Origin: Halogranum rubrum
GTDB lineage: Archaea; Halobacteriota; Halobacteria; Halobacteriales; Haloferacaceae
Direction of reading: 5' to 3'
DNA length: 64,000 nucleotides
Assembly: GCF_900114455.1 (NCBI RefSeq)
Contig: NZ_FOTC01000009.1
Coordinates: 1 to 64,000, forward strand
Shown here in pieces: positions 24,506 to 32,787 of the stretch (its first letter is position 1; each line of letters opens with the position of its first letter). A program made the translations under genes and the position numbers. Below the pieces are notes generated by a model, which was not told where the DNA came from, did not search any database, and saw only the letters and a program-made list of their open reading frames with translations.

Positions 24506-25813
24506 ATGGTATCTGGACGCATTAGCTCGGCGTGGAAGTCGTATCGGTCGGTCGGTATCGTCTACCGTATCGGCGTCGCGTTCGTACTCGGTTCGGTGCT
24601 CGGCCTCGTCGTCGGCGACGCTGCAACCATACTTCAACCGGTCGGCGACCTGTTCGTCCGACTGCTGAAGATGCTCATCGTCCCCATCGTCGTCTTCACC
24701 TTGTTAATGGGCGTCAGGCAGTTGACGCCGTCGTCGCTGGGCCGGGTCGGCGGACAGGTCGTCGCCCTGTACGCGGCGACGTCAGCGCTCGCCGTCGCCG
24801 TCGGTCTTACGGTGGCGAACGTGATTCAGCCTGGGTCGCGCGGACTGGAGAGCCTCCTCGACCAAGCGGAGGCACAGAGTGCCGAAGCGCCGTCGTTCAC
24901 CGAAGTCGTGCTGAACATCGTCCCGGCGAACCCACTCGGCGCGATGGCCGAGGGGTCGGTGCTGCCGACCATCTTCTTCGTCGTCGTCTTCGGACTTGCC
25001 CTCGCGCTCGTTCAAGAAGAGACCGACGACCCGGCCGTCTCCCGCGGCATCGAGACGTTCTTCGACCTCGCGGAGGCCGGTGCCGAGGCGATGTTCAAGG
25101 TCGTCTGGGGCGTGATGGAGTTCGGCGTCCTCGGCGTCTTCGCGCTCATGGCGAGCGTCTTCGGCGAGGCGGGCGTCGACGCCATCGTCCCGTTCGCGCT
25201 GCTCATCCTGACGATGTTCGTCGCCGCCCTCGTCCACATCGGCGTCGTCTACCTCGGCGGCGTCGTGCTCGGCGTCCTCGGTCGCTCGCCGCTCTCGTTC
25301 CTCTCGGGCGCTCGCGACGCGATGGTCACCGCCCTCAGCATCCGGTCGTCGAGCGGGACGCTCCCCGTGACGATGTCCGACGCCGACGACAACCTCGGTG
25401 TCGCCGAGCGAATCTACAGTTTCACGCTCCCGCTCGGCGCGACCATCAACATGGACGGGACGGCGATGTACCAGGGCGTCGCGGCCATCTTCGCGGCCAA
25501 CGTCGTCGGCGTCAACCTCTCGCTGGCCGACCAGTTCGCCGTCGTCTCGGTGGCCGTGCTCGCCAGCGTCGGCACCGCCGGTGTCCCCGGGTCGGGACTC
25601 ATCATGCTGACGCTCGTGCTCACGCAACTCGGCCTCCCGCTAGAAATCGTCGGCGTCGTCGCCGGTGTCGACCCGATTCTGGACCGACTCCGCACGATGG
25701 TCAACGTCACCGGTGACCTCGCGATTACGACGGCCGTCGCGAAGTGGAACGGTGCCGTCGACTTCACCACCGGCGTCTGGGGCGACGGGGTTCGGTCGCC
25801 GCTGGCCGACTGA
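24506..25813 (+). CDS. dicarboxylate/amino acid:cation symporter (DAACS family)
   Basis: A 435-residue membrane transporter with about eight transmembrane helices and two re-entrant hairpins. Signature elements are the serine-rich hairpin RSSSGTLPVTMSDA near residues 284-297, the NMDGTAMYQG motif near 315-324 (Na+/substrate site of GltPh-type carriers), and the second hairpin GTAGVPGSGL near 357-366. It probably imports glutamate, aspartate or C4-dicarboxylates with Na+. An upstream GTG at 24473 is in frame, but ATG 24506 gives the usual N-terminus. No substrate-specific neighbours are present. Confidence 0.9.
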   Translation: MVSGRISSAWKSYRSVGIVYRIGVAFVLGSVLGLVVGDAATILQPVGDLFVRLLKMLIVPIVVFTLLMGVRQLTPSSLGRVGGQVVALYAATSALAVAVGLTVANVIQPGSRGLESLLDQAEAQSAEAPSFTEVVLNIVPANPLGAMAEGSVLPTIFFVVVFGLALALVQEETDDPAVSRGIETFFDLAEAGAEAMFKVVWGVMEFGVLGVFALMASVFGEAGVDAIVPFALLILTMFVAALVHIGVVYLGGVVLGVLGRSPLSFLSGARDAMVTALSIRSSSGTLPVTMSDADDNLGVAERIYSFTLPLGATINMDGTAMYQGVAAIFAANVVGVNLSLADQFAVVSVAVLASVGTAGVPGSGLIMLTLVLTQLGLPLEIVGVVAGVDPILDRLRTMVNVTGDLAITTAVAKWNGAVDFTTGVWGDGVRSPLAD

Positions 25814-25839
25814 CCTCGCTTCTGGCCGTTCCTCGCCGA

Positions 25840-27855
25840 TTACTTCGCGTTCTCGATTTTCTCCAGCGACTCGGGGTTCTCGATACTGCTCATGTCACCG
25901 AGGTCTTCACCCTGATACAGCGAGGAGATAGCGCGACGGATAATCTTCCCCGACTGCGTCTTGGGGAACTCGTCGACGAACAGTACCTCACGGGGGCGGA
26001 ACGGCTTGCCCAACTCCTCACCGACGAGCGCGCGCAGTTCGTCGCGCAACTCGTCGGTCTCGTCGACGCCGTCTTCGAGGACGACGTAGGCGACGACGGC
26101 GGTTCCCGTCGTCTCGTCGGGGACGCCGACGGCGGCGGCCTGGTTCACCGACTGGTGTTCGATGAGTGCGCCTTCGACTTCGGCGGGGCCGACCTTCCGC
26201 CCGGCCACGTTGAGTGCGTCGTCGGCGCGGCCGTGGAGGAACCAGAAGCCGTCTTCGTCTTTCTGTGCCCAGTCGCCGTGGTCCCACATCGGCGGGTTCT
26301 CGAACGTCGACCAGTAGGTGTTCAGATACCGCTCGTCGCCCTCCCAGAGCGATTTGGTCATCGACGGACAGGAGTCGCGGGCGACGAGGAAGCCGCGTTC
26401 GTGGGCGTCGGCGACCGATTCGCCGGCCGAGTTCACGATGTCGATGTTCATACCCAGCCCCGGCCCACCGAGCGAGCAGGGTTTCAGTGGCTCTGTGGGC
26501 ATCGGCATGAGGAAACAGCCGCAGATTTCGGTGCCGCCGGAGATGTTGATGATGGGTGCTTCGCTGCCACCGACGTGCTCGTAGAACCACATCCACGACT
26601 CGGGGTCCCACGGTTCGCCCGTCGACCCCAGGAGGCGAAGACTGGAGAGGTCGTGTTTCTCGACCCACTCGTCGTCGTACTTGCGGAGCGCGCGAATCGC
26701 CGTCGGAGAGATGCCGAAGGTGGTGAGTTTGTGACGCTCTATCATCTCCCAGAAGCGGTCCGGTTCGGGGTGGTCGGGCGCTCCTTCGTACATGAAGATG
26801 GTGCCGCCGAAGGTGTGGTTTCCAATCAGCGTCCACGGCCCCATCATCCACCCGATGTCCGAGACCCAGAAGAAGCGGTCGGAGGGCTTCTGGTCGAAGC
26901 CGAAGTGAATCTCTTTGGCCGTCTGCATCTGGACGCCCGCGTGTGTGTGGACGATACCTTTCGGTTTCCCCGTCGTGCCCGAGGAGTACAGCAGCATCGA
27001 CTCCTGGTCGGAGGGGAGTTCCTTCGTGTCGTAGGCGTCGTCCTGCGGTTCGACGGCGTCGGCCCACCACTCGTCGCGTTCGTCGTGCCACGGCACTTCG
27101 GTGTCGCTCTCGTCGTCGCTGGCTCCGAGACGGCCGAACACGACAGTGTGCTCGACGTGTCCCGCTTTCTCGATGGCGTCGTCAGCAGCGCCTTTCAGGA
27201 ATATCTCGCCGCCGCGACGCTGGAAACCGTCGCCGGTGAAGAGCACGGAACACTCCGAGTCTGCGATTCTGGTTGCAGTCGCGTCGACGCCGAATCCCGA
27301 GAAGATAGGGACGGCGACGGCACCGACTTTGAAACAGCCGTAGAGGATGGAGATGACTTCGGGGACCATCGGCATGTACAGCCCCACAGTGTCGCCAGTT
27401 TCGATGCCGACGGACTCCAGATAGTTCGCTACCTTGTTGGCCTGTCGGTGGAGTTCGTGGTAGGTGACCTCTCGAACCTCGCCGTCCTCACCCTCCCAGA
27501 TGCACGCGACCTTATTGCGCGTCTCGCTGTCGACAGCGGCGTGTCTGTCGAGGGTGTTGTGTGCGACGTTGATCTTCCCACCGGGATACCAGTCGGAGAA
27601 CTGCGGTCCGTCTGAGTCGTCACGGACGGTGTCGTAGTCCTCGTAGAACTCGATGTCGAGGTAGTCGACGAGTTCGTCCCAGAACCACTCGACGCCGCTC
27701 TCGTCGACGCCGTCGACGTCCGTACACGTCCGCTCGACGAGTTCGTCGTAGTCCTCGATACCGTACGCCTGCATGAACGCCCAGACGTTCGTCGACTCGA
27801 CGAATGCCTGGTCCGGTTCGTGTACGACCTCGTCGGTGTCTGGTACCGTCTTCAT
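25840..27855 (-). CDS. AMP-forming acetyl-CoA synthetase-like acyl-CoA synthetase
   Basis: A 671-residue ANL-family enzyme that makes acyl-CoA from acid, ATP and CoA. Motifs are YSSGTTGKPKGIVHTHAG (P-loop, near 272-289), the STGEPWDPESW region, the ISGGTEICG motif, YWSTFE...WDHGDWAQ, the GRADDALNVAGRKVGPAEVE hinge, and QSGKIIRR with the catalytic Lys near the C-terminus. Length and the N-terminal NVAHNTLDRH segment match the acetyl/propionyl-CoA synthetase group rather than long-chain ligases. ATG 27855 is preferred over ATG 27882. The truncated ANL-like gene at 22505 lies on the other strand nearby. Confidence 0.9.
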   Translation of the reverse strand: MKTVPDTDEVVHEPDQAFVESTNVWAFMQAYGIEDYDELVERTCTDVDGVDESGVEWFWDELVDYLDIEFYEDYDTVRDDSDGPQFSDWYPGGKINVAHNTLDRHAAVDSETRNKVACIWEGEDGEVREVTYHELHRQANKVANYLESVGIETGDTVGLYMPMVPEVISILYGCFKVGAVAVPIFSGFGVDATATRIADSECSVLFTGDGFQRRGGEIFLKGAADDAIEKAGHVEHTVVFGRLGASDDESDTEVPWHDERDEWWADAVEPQDDAYDTKELPSDQESMLLYSSGTTGKPKGIVHTHAGVQMQTAKEIHFGFDQKPSDRFFWVSDIGWMMGPWTLIGNHTFGGTIFMYEGAPDHPEPDRFWEMIERHKLTTFGISPTAIRALRKYDDEWVEKHDLSSLRLLGSTGEPWDPESWMWFYEHVGGSEAPIINISGGTEICGCFLMPMPTEPLKPCSLGGPGLGMNIDIVNSAGESVADAHERGFLVARDSCPSMTKSLWEGDERYLNTYWSTFENPPMWDHGDWAQKDEDGFWFLHGRADDALNVAGRKVGPAEVEGALIEHQSVNQAAAVGVPDETTGTAVVAYVVLEDGVDETDELRDELRALVGEELGKPFRPREVLFVDEFPKTQSGKIIRRAISSLYQGEDLGDMSSIENPESLEKIENAK

Positions 27856-27938
27856 GGTCGAGGATTTTCCCTCCGCTGTCAAGTAGCTTTCCGCACTATC
27901 GTCCGTGTATATCTGACCGAGTGCCGTCCGGCAAACGC

Positions 27939-27945
27939 TTTTTAT
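27939..27945 (+). promoter_or_regulatory. TATA box of the GNAT gene at 27969
   Basis: TTTTTAT lies 24-30 nt before the ATG at 27969, consistent with a leaderless transcript. Confidence 0.5.
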
Positions 27946-27968
27946 CGGCTTGGATGCTACGGAGTCGC

Positions 27969-28550
27969 ATGTACGTCCGTGATGCCAAGAACCGCGACGA
28001 GGTCTGGCTACTCGACCACATCGAGGCGATGGGACTCGACGACGCGGCGTTCCGCTCGCGGGATTACGTCATCGCGGTCGACGAGGAGACCAACGAGCGC
28101 GCAGGGTTCGGCCGCGTTCGCGTCCACAAGACCGACGACGGCGACATCTGCGAACTAACTGGTATCGGTGTGCTGGATGCATGGCGCGAACAGGGCGTCG
28201 GTGCACACGTCGTCGAGCGACTGGTCGACAAAGCCACCGCAGACGGGTTCGAAACGGTGTACTCCATCACCGACCGCCCGAACTATCTCGTCCAGTTCGG
28301 CTTCGACCCCGTCGAGTCGACGGACCTCCCCGCGAAACTCCGCGAGCGGTTCGACGAGAAACGCGAATCGGTCGACGAGAGCGTCGTCGCGACGGTGCTC
28401 GCCGTCGACAACTTCGAGATGCCGTCGCGACTCAGAGAGGCGTTCAAAGAGGCGACGCCGCACGAGGAGGAACCAGAACCGGTCGAGAGCGCAGAAGACT
28501 TCGGTATCGACCCGGACCGAGCGACCTACAAGTACGACACCGGTCGGTAG
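27969..28550 (+). CDS. GNAT-family acetyltransferase (ArgA-like fold)
   Basis: A 193-residue protein with an N-terminal GNAT domain. The core strand reads GDICELTGIGVLDAWREQGVG near residues 57-78, the Q/R-x-x-G-x-G/A acetyl-CoA loop, followed by TVYSITDRPNYLVQFGFDPV. The last 60 residues form a charged extension with an acidic, Glu/Pro-rich segment, not usual for the minimal domain. It is not closely similar to the tandem RimJ-type pair at 23279. The substrate is unknown. ATG 27969 fits the TATA box. Confidence 0.82.
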   Translation: MYVRDAKNRDEVWLLDHIEAMGLDDAAFRSRDYVIAVDEETNERAGFGRVRVHKTDDGDICELTGIGVLDAWREQGVGAHVVERLVDKATADGFETVYSITDRPNYLVQFGFDPVESTDLPAKLRERFDEKRESVDESVVATVLAVDNFEMPSRLREAFKEATPHEEEPEPVESAEDFGIDPDRATYKYDTGR

Positions 28551-28556
28551 CGTCGG

Positions 28557-28793
28557 TTACGTTCGGTCGTCGAGGAAGTCGGTACTGAACACGATCCACG
28601 CGAGCACCGAACAGAACAAGACGGGTGGGAGAAGTGCGAACCCCCAGAGCTTCTCCATCCCCATCATGAGAATGATGAGCACGTTGCCGACGCCGATGAC
28701 GAGGAAGGGCAGGACGGCGAGGGCGGCGCGTTTCCTGTTTCGGTTCGAGGACTCCTGGGGCGGAGTGTCGCGCTCGCTCGCTGACGTAGCCAT
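28557..28793 (-). CDS. small two-TM membrane protein, 78 aa
   Basis: A 78-residue protein with a polar N-terminus (about 1-22), two hydrophobic helices (about 24-44 and 50-70) separated by MEKLWG, and a charged C-terminus. It is convergent with the preceding GNAT gene (6-nt gap). ATG 28793 is preferred because the longer frame upstream has shadow-like composition. A second small membrane protein lies 163 nt away on the same strand. No function is known. Confidence 0.65.
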   Translation of the reverse strand: MATSASERDTPPQESSNRNRKRAALAVLPFLVIGVGNVLIILMMGMEKLWGFALLPPVLFCSVLAWIVFSTDFLDDRT

Positions 28794-28907
28794 ACTGGGA
28801 CTCGGGTCTCTGTCGACAAAAACACCCCGTTTGGTGGCTCGGTTTCGAGTCGCACTCACGATTGTTGCTGTAACTGTCCCGCTCCGACCGCATACTGTCG
28901 TGCAGTC

Positions 28908-28942
28908 GGTCCAGTGCTGTCCAGTACTGACCAGGACTGACT
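28908..28942. repeat. short imperfect CCAGT-CTG repeats
   Basis: Within 35 bases the words gtccagtgct, gtccagtact and gaccaggact follow each other, making tandem and partly inverted copies of GtCCAGtaCT. They lie in the gap between two small membrane-protein genes, just beyond the stop of the upstream one. Confidence 0.35.
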
Positions 28943-28956
28943 TACGGCAGTCGGTA

Positions 28957-29235
28957 TCAGGCGTCGTCGTACCGCGAAGCGAACTCGACGGCGACGAAGA
29001 ACCCACCCATGACCACGCCGGCGAGGAGCATCCCGTAGAGTGCGACGCTCACTGGTGTCGTCGGCAGGACGAGCGTACTGAACACCTCGAACGTCGGCGA
29101 CGACTCGGCGCTGTTCGACCCCACGAAGAAGCCGACGACACCGGCGAGGAGGACCACGATACCACCGAGAACGAGGAGGAGACGCCGACCGGTTTGACTG
29201 TCTCCATCACGTGGTTCGTGAGCTACGTCGTTCAC
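28957..29235 (-). CDS. small two-TM membrane protein, 92 aa
   Basis: A 92-residue protein starting at a GTG, with a polar N-terminus (1-17), a first membrane helix (about 18-38) ending FFVGSN, a linker, a second helix (about 62-84; SVALYGMLLAGVVMGGFF), and an acidic end. Its size and topology recall small haloarchaeal proteins found near respiratory oxidase genes, but no such genes are here. It is divergent from cytidine deaminase. Function is unassigned. Confidence 0.65.
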   Translation of the reverse strand: MNDVAHEPRDGDSQTGRRLLLVLGGIVVLLAGVVGFFVGSNSAESSPTFEVFSTLVLPTTPVSVALYGMLLAGVVMGGFFVAVEFASRYDDA

Positions 29236-29295
29236 GCCTCGGAGTCGGGACTGGCCACTATAGACTCTTTCTCTCTCGGGTTCCGTGTCGAGACG

Positions 29296-29301
29296 TATAA
29301 A
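29296..29301 (+). promoter_or_regulatory. TATA box of the cytidine deaminase gene
   Basis: TATAAA lies 25-30 nt before the ATG at 29326, so the gene is predicted to be leaderless. Confidence 0.6.
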
Positions 29302-29325
29302 CCGCCGCTGTGTGAACTGTCGCCT

Positions 29326-29745
29326 ATGTCAGACGACCTGATTCAGCAGGCCCGCGACGTCCTCGAACACGCCTACGTCCCGTACTCGGAGTACCGTGTC
29401 GGCGCGGCGCTCCGGGCGACAGACGGCACCGTCTTCGTCGGCTGTAACATCGAGAACGCGAACTACAGCAACAGCCTCCACGCCGAGGAAGTCGCCATCG
29501 CTGAAGCCGTGAAGCAGGGATACACCGAGTTCGACCGTCTCGCCGTCACCTCCGCCGCCCGCGACGGCGTCACACCCTGCGGGATGTGTCGACAGACGCT
29601 CGCGGAGTTCTGCGACGAGGACCTCACCGTCGTCTGTGACGAGGGCGACGACGAGACGACCGAGTACACGCTCGGCGAACTCCTTCCGAACACGATTTCG
29701 CTCGGAACACTGGAAGCCGCAAAAGCACAGCGCGACGGCGAGTAA
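29326..29745 (+). CDS. cdd: cytidine deaminase
   Basis: A 139-residue cytidine deaminase that converts (deoxy)cytidine to (deoxy)uridine in pyrimidine salvage. VPYSEYRVGAAL (18-29) and GCNIENANYSNSLHAEEVAI carry the substrate and zinc sites: H52-A-E54 and P84-C85-G-M-C88. The zinc set is therefore His, Cys, Cys with Glu54 as proton shuttle. Short tetrameric enzymes more often have Cys at the first position. The uridine produced can be cleaved by the nucleoside phosphorylase at 31822. ATG 29326 fits the TATA spacing. Confidence 0.93.
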   Translation: MSDDLIQQARDVLEHAYVPYSEYRVGAALRATDGTVFVGCNIENANYSNSLHAEEVAIAEAVKQGYTEFDRLAVTSAARDGVTPCGMCRQTLAEFCDEDLTVVCDEGDDETTEYTLGELLPNTISLGTLEAAKAQRDGE

Positions 29746-29753
29746 CTCGTCGC

Positions 29754-31565
29754 CTATTCGAGGTGATGGTAGTTCAGTTCGTACCCCTCGTCGAGCGCCG
29801 CTTGGACCTCCGGCGACGGGTCGCCGACGCCACGCGTCGACAACTCCATTCCGGTGTCGCCCCGGCGGACGAGCACGTTCTTTCGCCACTCGTCGCTCTT
29901 CTCGGGGAAGTCCTCGCGGAAGTGTGCGCCGCGAGACTCCTCTCGCTCCAACGCTCCTCGGAGGATTGCTTCACCGACCGTGAACATGAACGAGAGGTCC
30001 ACGGCGTACTCGAAAGCGAGACTGGTCCGGTCGCCGTCGACACGGAGGTCGGCAGTCCGTTCGCGAAGGTCCTGTAACCGCTCTAACCCTGCACGGAGTC
30101 CCCCCTCGTCGCGAAGGATACCGGCGTGGTCCCACAGCAGTCGACCGAACGTCTCGTGGATTTCTACCGGTGTCACGTCGCCGTCAGACGCCTCCAGTGC
30201 TTCGAGCGCCCGGAACTCGCGCTGTGCGAGCGCCCGCATCCCGTCGGGGAGTGTCGGTGTCTCGCTCGTAACCTGTCGAGCGACGTGCTCTCCGACGAGT
30301 TTCCCGATGGCGACCGTCTCGGCCAGCGAGTTGCCGCCGAGTCGGTTGGCTCCGTGGACGCCTGCGACTGTCTCGCCGACGGCGTACAGGCCTTCGATTC
30401 CGGTCTCACCGGTGTTGAAGTCGATATCGACCCCACCCATCGTGTAGTGAGCCGTCGGCGCGACTTCGACGGGTTCCGTAGCCATGTCGACGCCGAGGCG
30501 CTGGAACCGTTCGTACATCCGGGGGAGGCGTTCCTCGATGAACGCACGCTCACGGTGAGAGATGTCGAGGTAGACGCCGCCGTTCGGCGTGCCACGGCCC
30601 TCTCGGACCTCTTGGGCGATGGCGCGGGCGACGACGTCACGAGCGTCGAGTTCCATCTGGTCGGGCGAGTACCGCTCCATGAATCGCTCTCCGTCCGCGT
30701 TGAACAGACGGCCACCCTCGCCGCGAACTGCCTCGGTGACGAGGCGTCCGCCCCACTCCTCGTCCCAGTCGGGGTTCTGTACCATCCCCGTCGGGTGGAA
30801 CTGAACGAATTCGGTGTCGAGGAGGTTCGCACCGGCCTCGTAGGCGAGTGCCGGGCCGTCGCCGTTGTTCTCCTCGTCACGCGAGGAGTGACGGTTGTAG
30901 AGGGCGCTGAACCCGCCTGCGGCGAGGACGACGTGCTCGGCAGTGAAGACGACGAAGTGACCGTCCGCCATGTCGTAGCCCGCAGCGCCGTAGACCCGCG
31001 ACCCGTCCGAGAGCAGACGAGTAATCATCACGTTGTCCCGGTAGGGAATCTCCAACTCTTGGGCTTTCCCGACGAGCGTCTCGAGAATCGCCTCGCCCGT
31101 TCGGTCGCCGACGAAGCAGGTCCGGCGGAACGACTGTGCGCCGAAGTAACGTTGGTTTATCTTCCCGTCGTCGGTGCGGTCGAACGGCATCCCCCACTCG
31201 TCGAGTTCCCGGATGCGGTCGGGCATGTGCTCTGCGACGAGTTCGACCGCGTCGGGGTCGTTGAGGAAGTGTCCCTCGTCGTAGGTGTCCGCGGCGTGGA
31301 TAGTCCAGTCGTCTTCCTCGTCGAGACTACCGAGTGCGGCGTTGATGCCGCCCGCGGCCCACGTCGTGTGTGCGTCGCCGTGGTCGCGTTTTCCGATGAC
31401 CAACGGTTCGACGCCGTTCTGTTCGAGCGCGATTGCCGTCCGTGCTCCCGCTGCTCCGGCACCGACGACGAGGACGGGAACGGTCACTTCCTCGTACTCG
31501 ACGTCGTCGCCATCGTCGACTCCCTGCACCGCCTCTTCGGGTACCGACGGTTCGGTGGGTGTCAT
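29754..31565 (-). CDS. SdhA/FrdA-type FAD-binding flavoprotein without partner subunits
   Basis: A 603-residue flavoprotein of the succinate dehydrogenase/fumarate reductase/L-aspartate oxidase family. The FAD-binding VLVVGAGAAGARTAIALE is near residues 31-48. HTTWAAGGINAALG matches the segment in which SdhA carries covalent FAD on His. TEFVQFHPTGM, HYTMGGVDID and HGANRLGGNSLAE complete the active-site set. The pattern is nearer SdhA/FrdA than NadB. No iron-sulfur or membrane-anchor subunit gene is adjacent, so it is either a soluble fumarate-reductase- or aspartate-oxidase-like enzyme or a duplicate. It is convergent with cytidine deaminase (8-nt gap). Confidence 0.85.
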   Translation of the reverse strand: MTPTEPSVPEEAVQGVDDGDDVEYEEVTVPVLVVGAGAAGARTAIALEQNGVEPLVIGKRDHGDAHTTWAAGGINAALGSLDEEDDWTIHAADTYDEGHFLNDPDAVELVAEHMPDRIRELDEWGMPFDRTDDGKINQRYFGAQSFRRTCFVGDRTGEAILETLVGKAQELEIPYRDNVMITRLLSDGSRVYGAAGYDMADGHFVVFTAEHVVLAAGGFSALYNRHSSRDEENNGDGPALAYEAGANLLDTEFVQFHPTGMVQNPDWDEEWGGRLVTEAVRGEGGRLFNADGERFMERYSPDQMELDARDVVARAIAQEVREGRGTPNGGVYLDISHRERAFIEERLPRMYERFQRLGVDMATEPVEVAPTAHYTMGGVDIDFNTGETGIEGLYAVGETVAGVHGANRLGGNSLAETVAIGKLVGEHVARQVTSETPTLPDGMRALAQREFRALEALEASDGDVTPVEIHETFGRLLWDHAGILRDEGGLRAGLERLQDLRERTADLRVDGDRTSLAFEYAVDLSFMFTVGEAILRGALEREESRGAHFREDFPEKSDEWRKNVLVRRGDTGMELSTRGVGDPSPEVQAALDEGYELNYHHLE

Positions 31566-31609
31566 TAGTATCCTCAGTATACTCTCGGGGCCAGACTGAC
31601 TTGAGGGCT

Positions 31610-31637
31610 TCGCGCGTGTGCGCGCGCGAGGCGCGCA
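31610..31637. other. alternating CG-rich tract
   Basis: A run of alternating purine-pyrimidine CG/TG steps (cgcgcgtgtgcgcgcgcg then gcgcgc) lies in the gap between the divergent flavoprotein and phosphorylase genes. Such tracts favour Z-DNA under supercoiling and high salt. Confidence 0.4.
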
Positions 31638-31790
31638 AGAATTTCAAAATGGAAAGAGAACGTCGAACAGTCGAGTTTCTCACGCATCGTCGAAGAGAGC
31701 CGACGAGAGGGTAGGCTCCAGTACGAGGCGACAACCCGCCACGTCTGACCTGTACTCACCGAAACACGACGGAGGCCGATGGACAAACAC

Positions 31791-31797
31791 TTTTACA
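31791..31797 (+). promoter_or_regulatory. TATA box of the nucleoside phosphorylase gene
   Basis: TTTTACA lies 25-31 nt before the ATG at 31822, predicting a leaderless transcript. Confidence 0.55.
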
Positions 31798-31821
31798 CCG
31801 TCTTTCGTCCGATTCGGTATC

Positions 31822-32649
31822 ATGGTCGACGACACTGACGACAGCGAAGACCCGAACAAAGGGATGCAGTACCACGTCGAACTCGAAGCAGGCGACGTCG
31901 CAAACGCCGTCTTGCTCCCCGGTAACCCCGAGCGACTGGACAAGATTACGCCGTTCTGGGACGACCACGAAGAGGTCGCCTACCACCGCGAGTACCGAAC
32001 GGCGACCGGAACCTACGAGGGAACACCCATCTCCGTCACCTCGACGGGAATCGGGAGTCCCTCCGCGGCCATCGCGCTCGAAGAACTCGCCCGCGTCGGT
32101 GCAGACACCTTCATCCGCGTCGGTTCCTGTGGAGCCATCCAACCCGAGATGGACGTCGGCGACCTCGTCATCTCCTCTGGTGGCGTTCGACAGGAGGGGA
32201 CGAGCAAGGCCTACGTCCGCGAGGACTACCCCGCCGTCGCCGACCAAGAGGTCGTCTCCGCGCTCGTCGCCGCCGCCGAGCGTCTCGGCTACGACTACCA
32301 CGTCGGCCTGACGATGAGCGCCGACTCCTTCTACACCGGCCAGGGCCGCCCTGGCTTCGAAGGGTTCCGTGCGATGGGGAGCGAAGACCTCGTGAAGGAA
32401 CTCCAGGATGCGAACGTCAAGAACATCGAGATGGAGGCGTCCGCTCTTCTCACCATCGCCAACGTCTACGGTCTCCGCGCTGGCGCAGTCTGTTCCGTCT
32501 ACGCCAACCGCGTCACCGGCGAGTTCCGGACCGAAGGTGAGACGAAGTCGGCCGAGACGGCGAGTCTCGCCGTGAAACTCCTCGCACGCATGGACGAAGT
32601 GAAAGCAGAGGCAGGCGTCGACCACTGGCACGCGGGACTCTCGTTGTAA
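31822..32649 (+). CDS. nucleoside phosphorylase, uridine phosphorylase type
   Basis: A 275-residue phosphorylase of the PNP/UDP-1 family. LLPGNPERLDKIT near residues 31-43, STGIGSPSAAIALEEL near 73-88, RVGSCGAIQPEMDVGDLVI near 97-115 and the MEASALLTIANVYGLRAG motif near 207-224 (ribose-binding Glu) match uridine phosphorylases. It cleaves uridine (perhaps other nucleosides) with phosphate to base and ribose-1-phosphate, which can enter sugar metabolism. Together with cytidine deaminase it gives a cytidine-to-uracil route. ATG 31822 is supported by TATA spacing. Confidence 0.9.
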   Translation: MVDDTDDSEDPNKGMQYHVELEAGDVANAVLLPGNPERLDKITPFWDDHEEVAYHREYRTATGTYEGTPISVTSTGIGSPSAAIALEELARVGADTFIRVGSCGAIQPEMDVGDLVISSGGVRQEGTSKAYVREDYPAVADQEVVSALVAAAERLGYDYHVGLTMSADSFYTGQGRPGFEGFRAMGSEDLVKELQDANVKNIEMEASALLTIANVYGLRAGAVCSVYANRVTGEFRTEGETKSAETASLAVKLLARMDEVKAEAGVDHWHAGLSL

Positions 32650-32758
32650 CTGTCGTCGTCTCTCGCTGACACCACGACACTCGTTCACACACGAAACGGC
32701 TGTTTTCGGCGGTGTGCGGCAACATCTGCCGCGGAGAGACACGTCACTTCCAAAGCTC

Positions 32759-32765
32759 ATTTATC
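32759..32765 (+). promoter_or_regulatory. TATA box of the NDH-2-like gene
   Basis: ATTTATC lies 23-29 nt before the ATG at 32788. Confidence 0.5.
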
Positions 32766-32787
32766 TCAGGCCTTCGGACTGTCGCGT

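Noticed and set aside
25744-27615. Long plus-strand open frame opposite the acyl-CoA synthetase
   Set aside because: It is an antisense shadow. The minus-strand product has all ANL motifs.
30126-31568. Long plus-strand open frame opposite the SdhA-like gene
   Set aside because: It is an antisense shadow without recognisable motifs. The minus strand encodes the flavoprotein.
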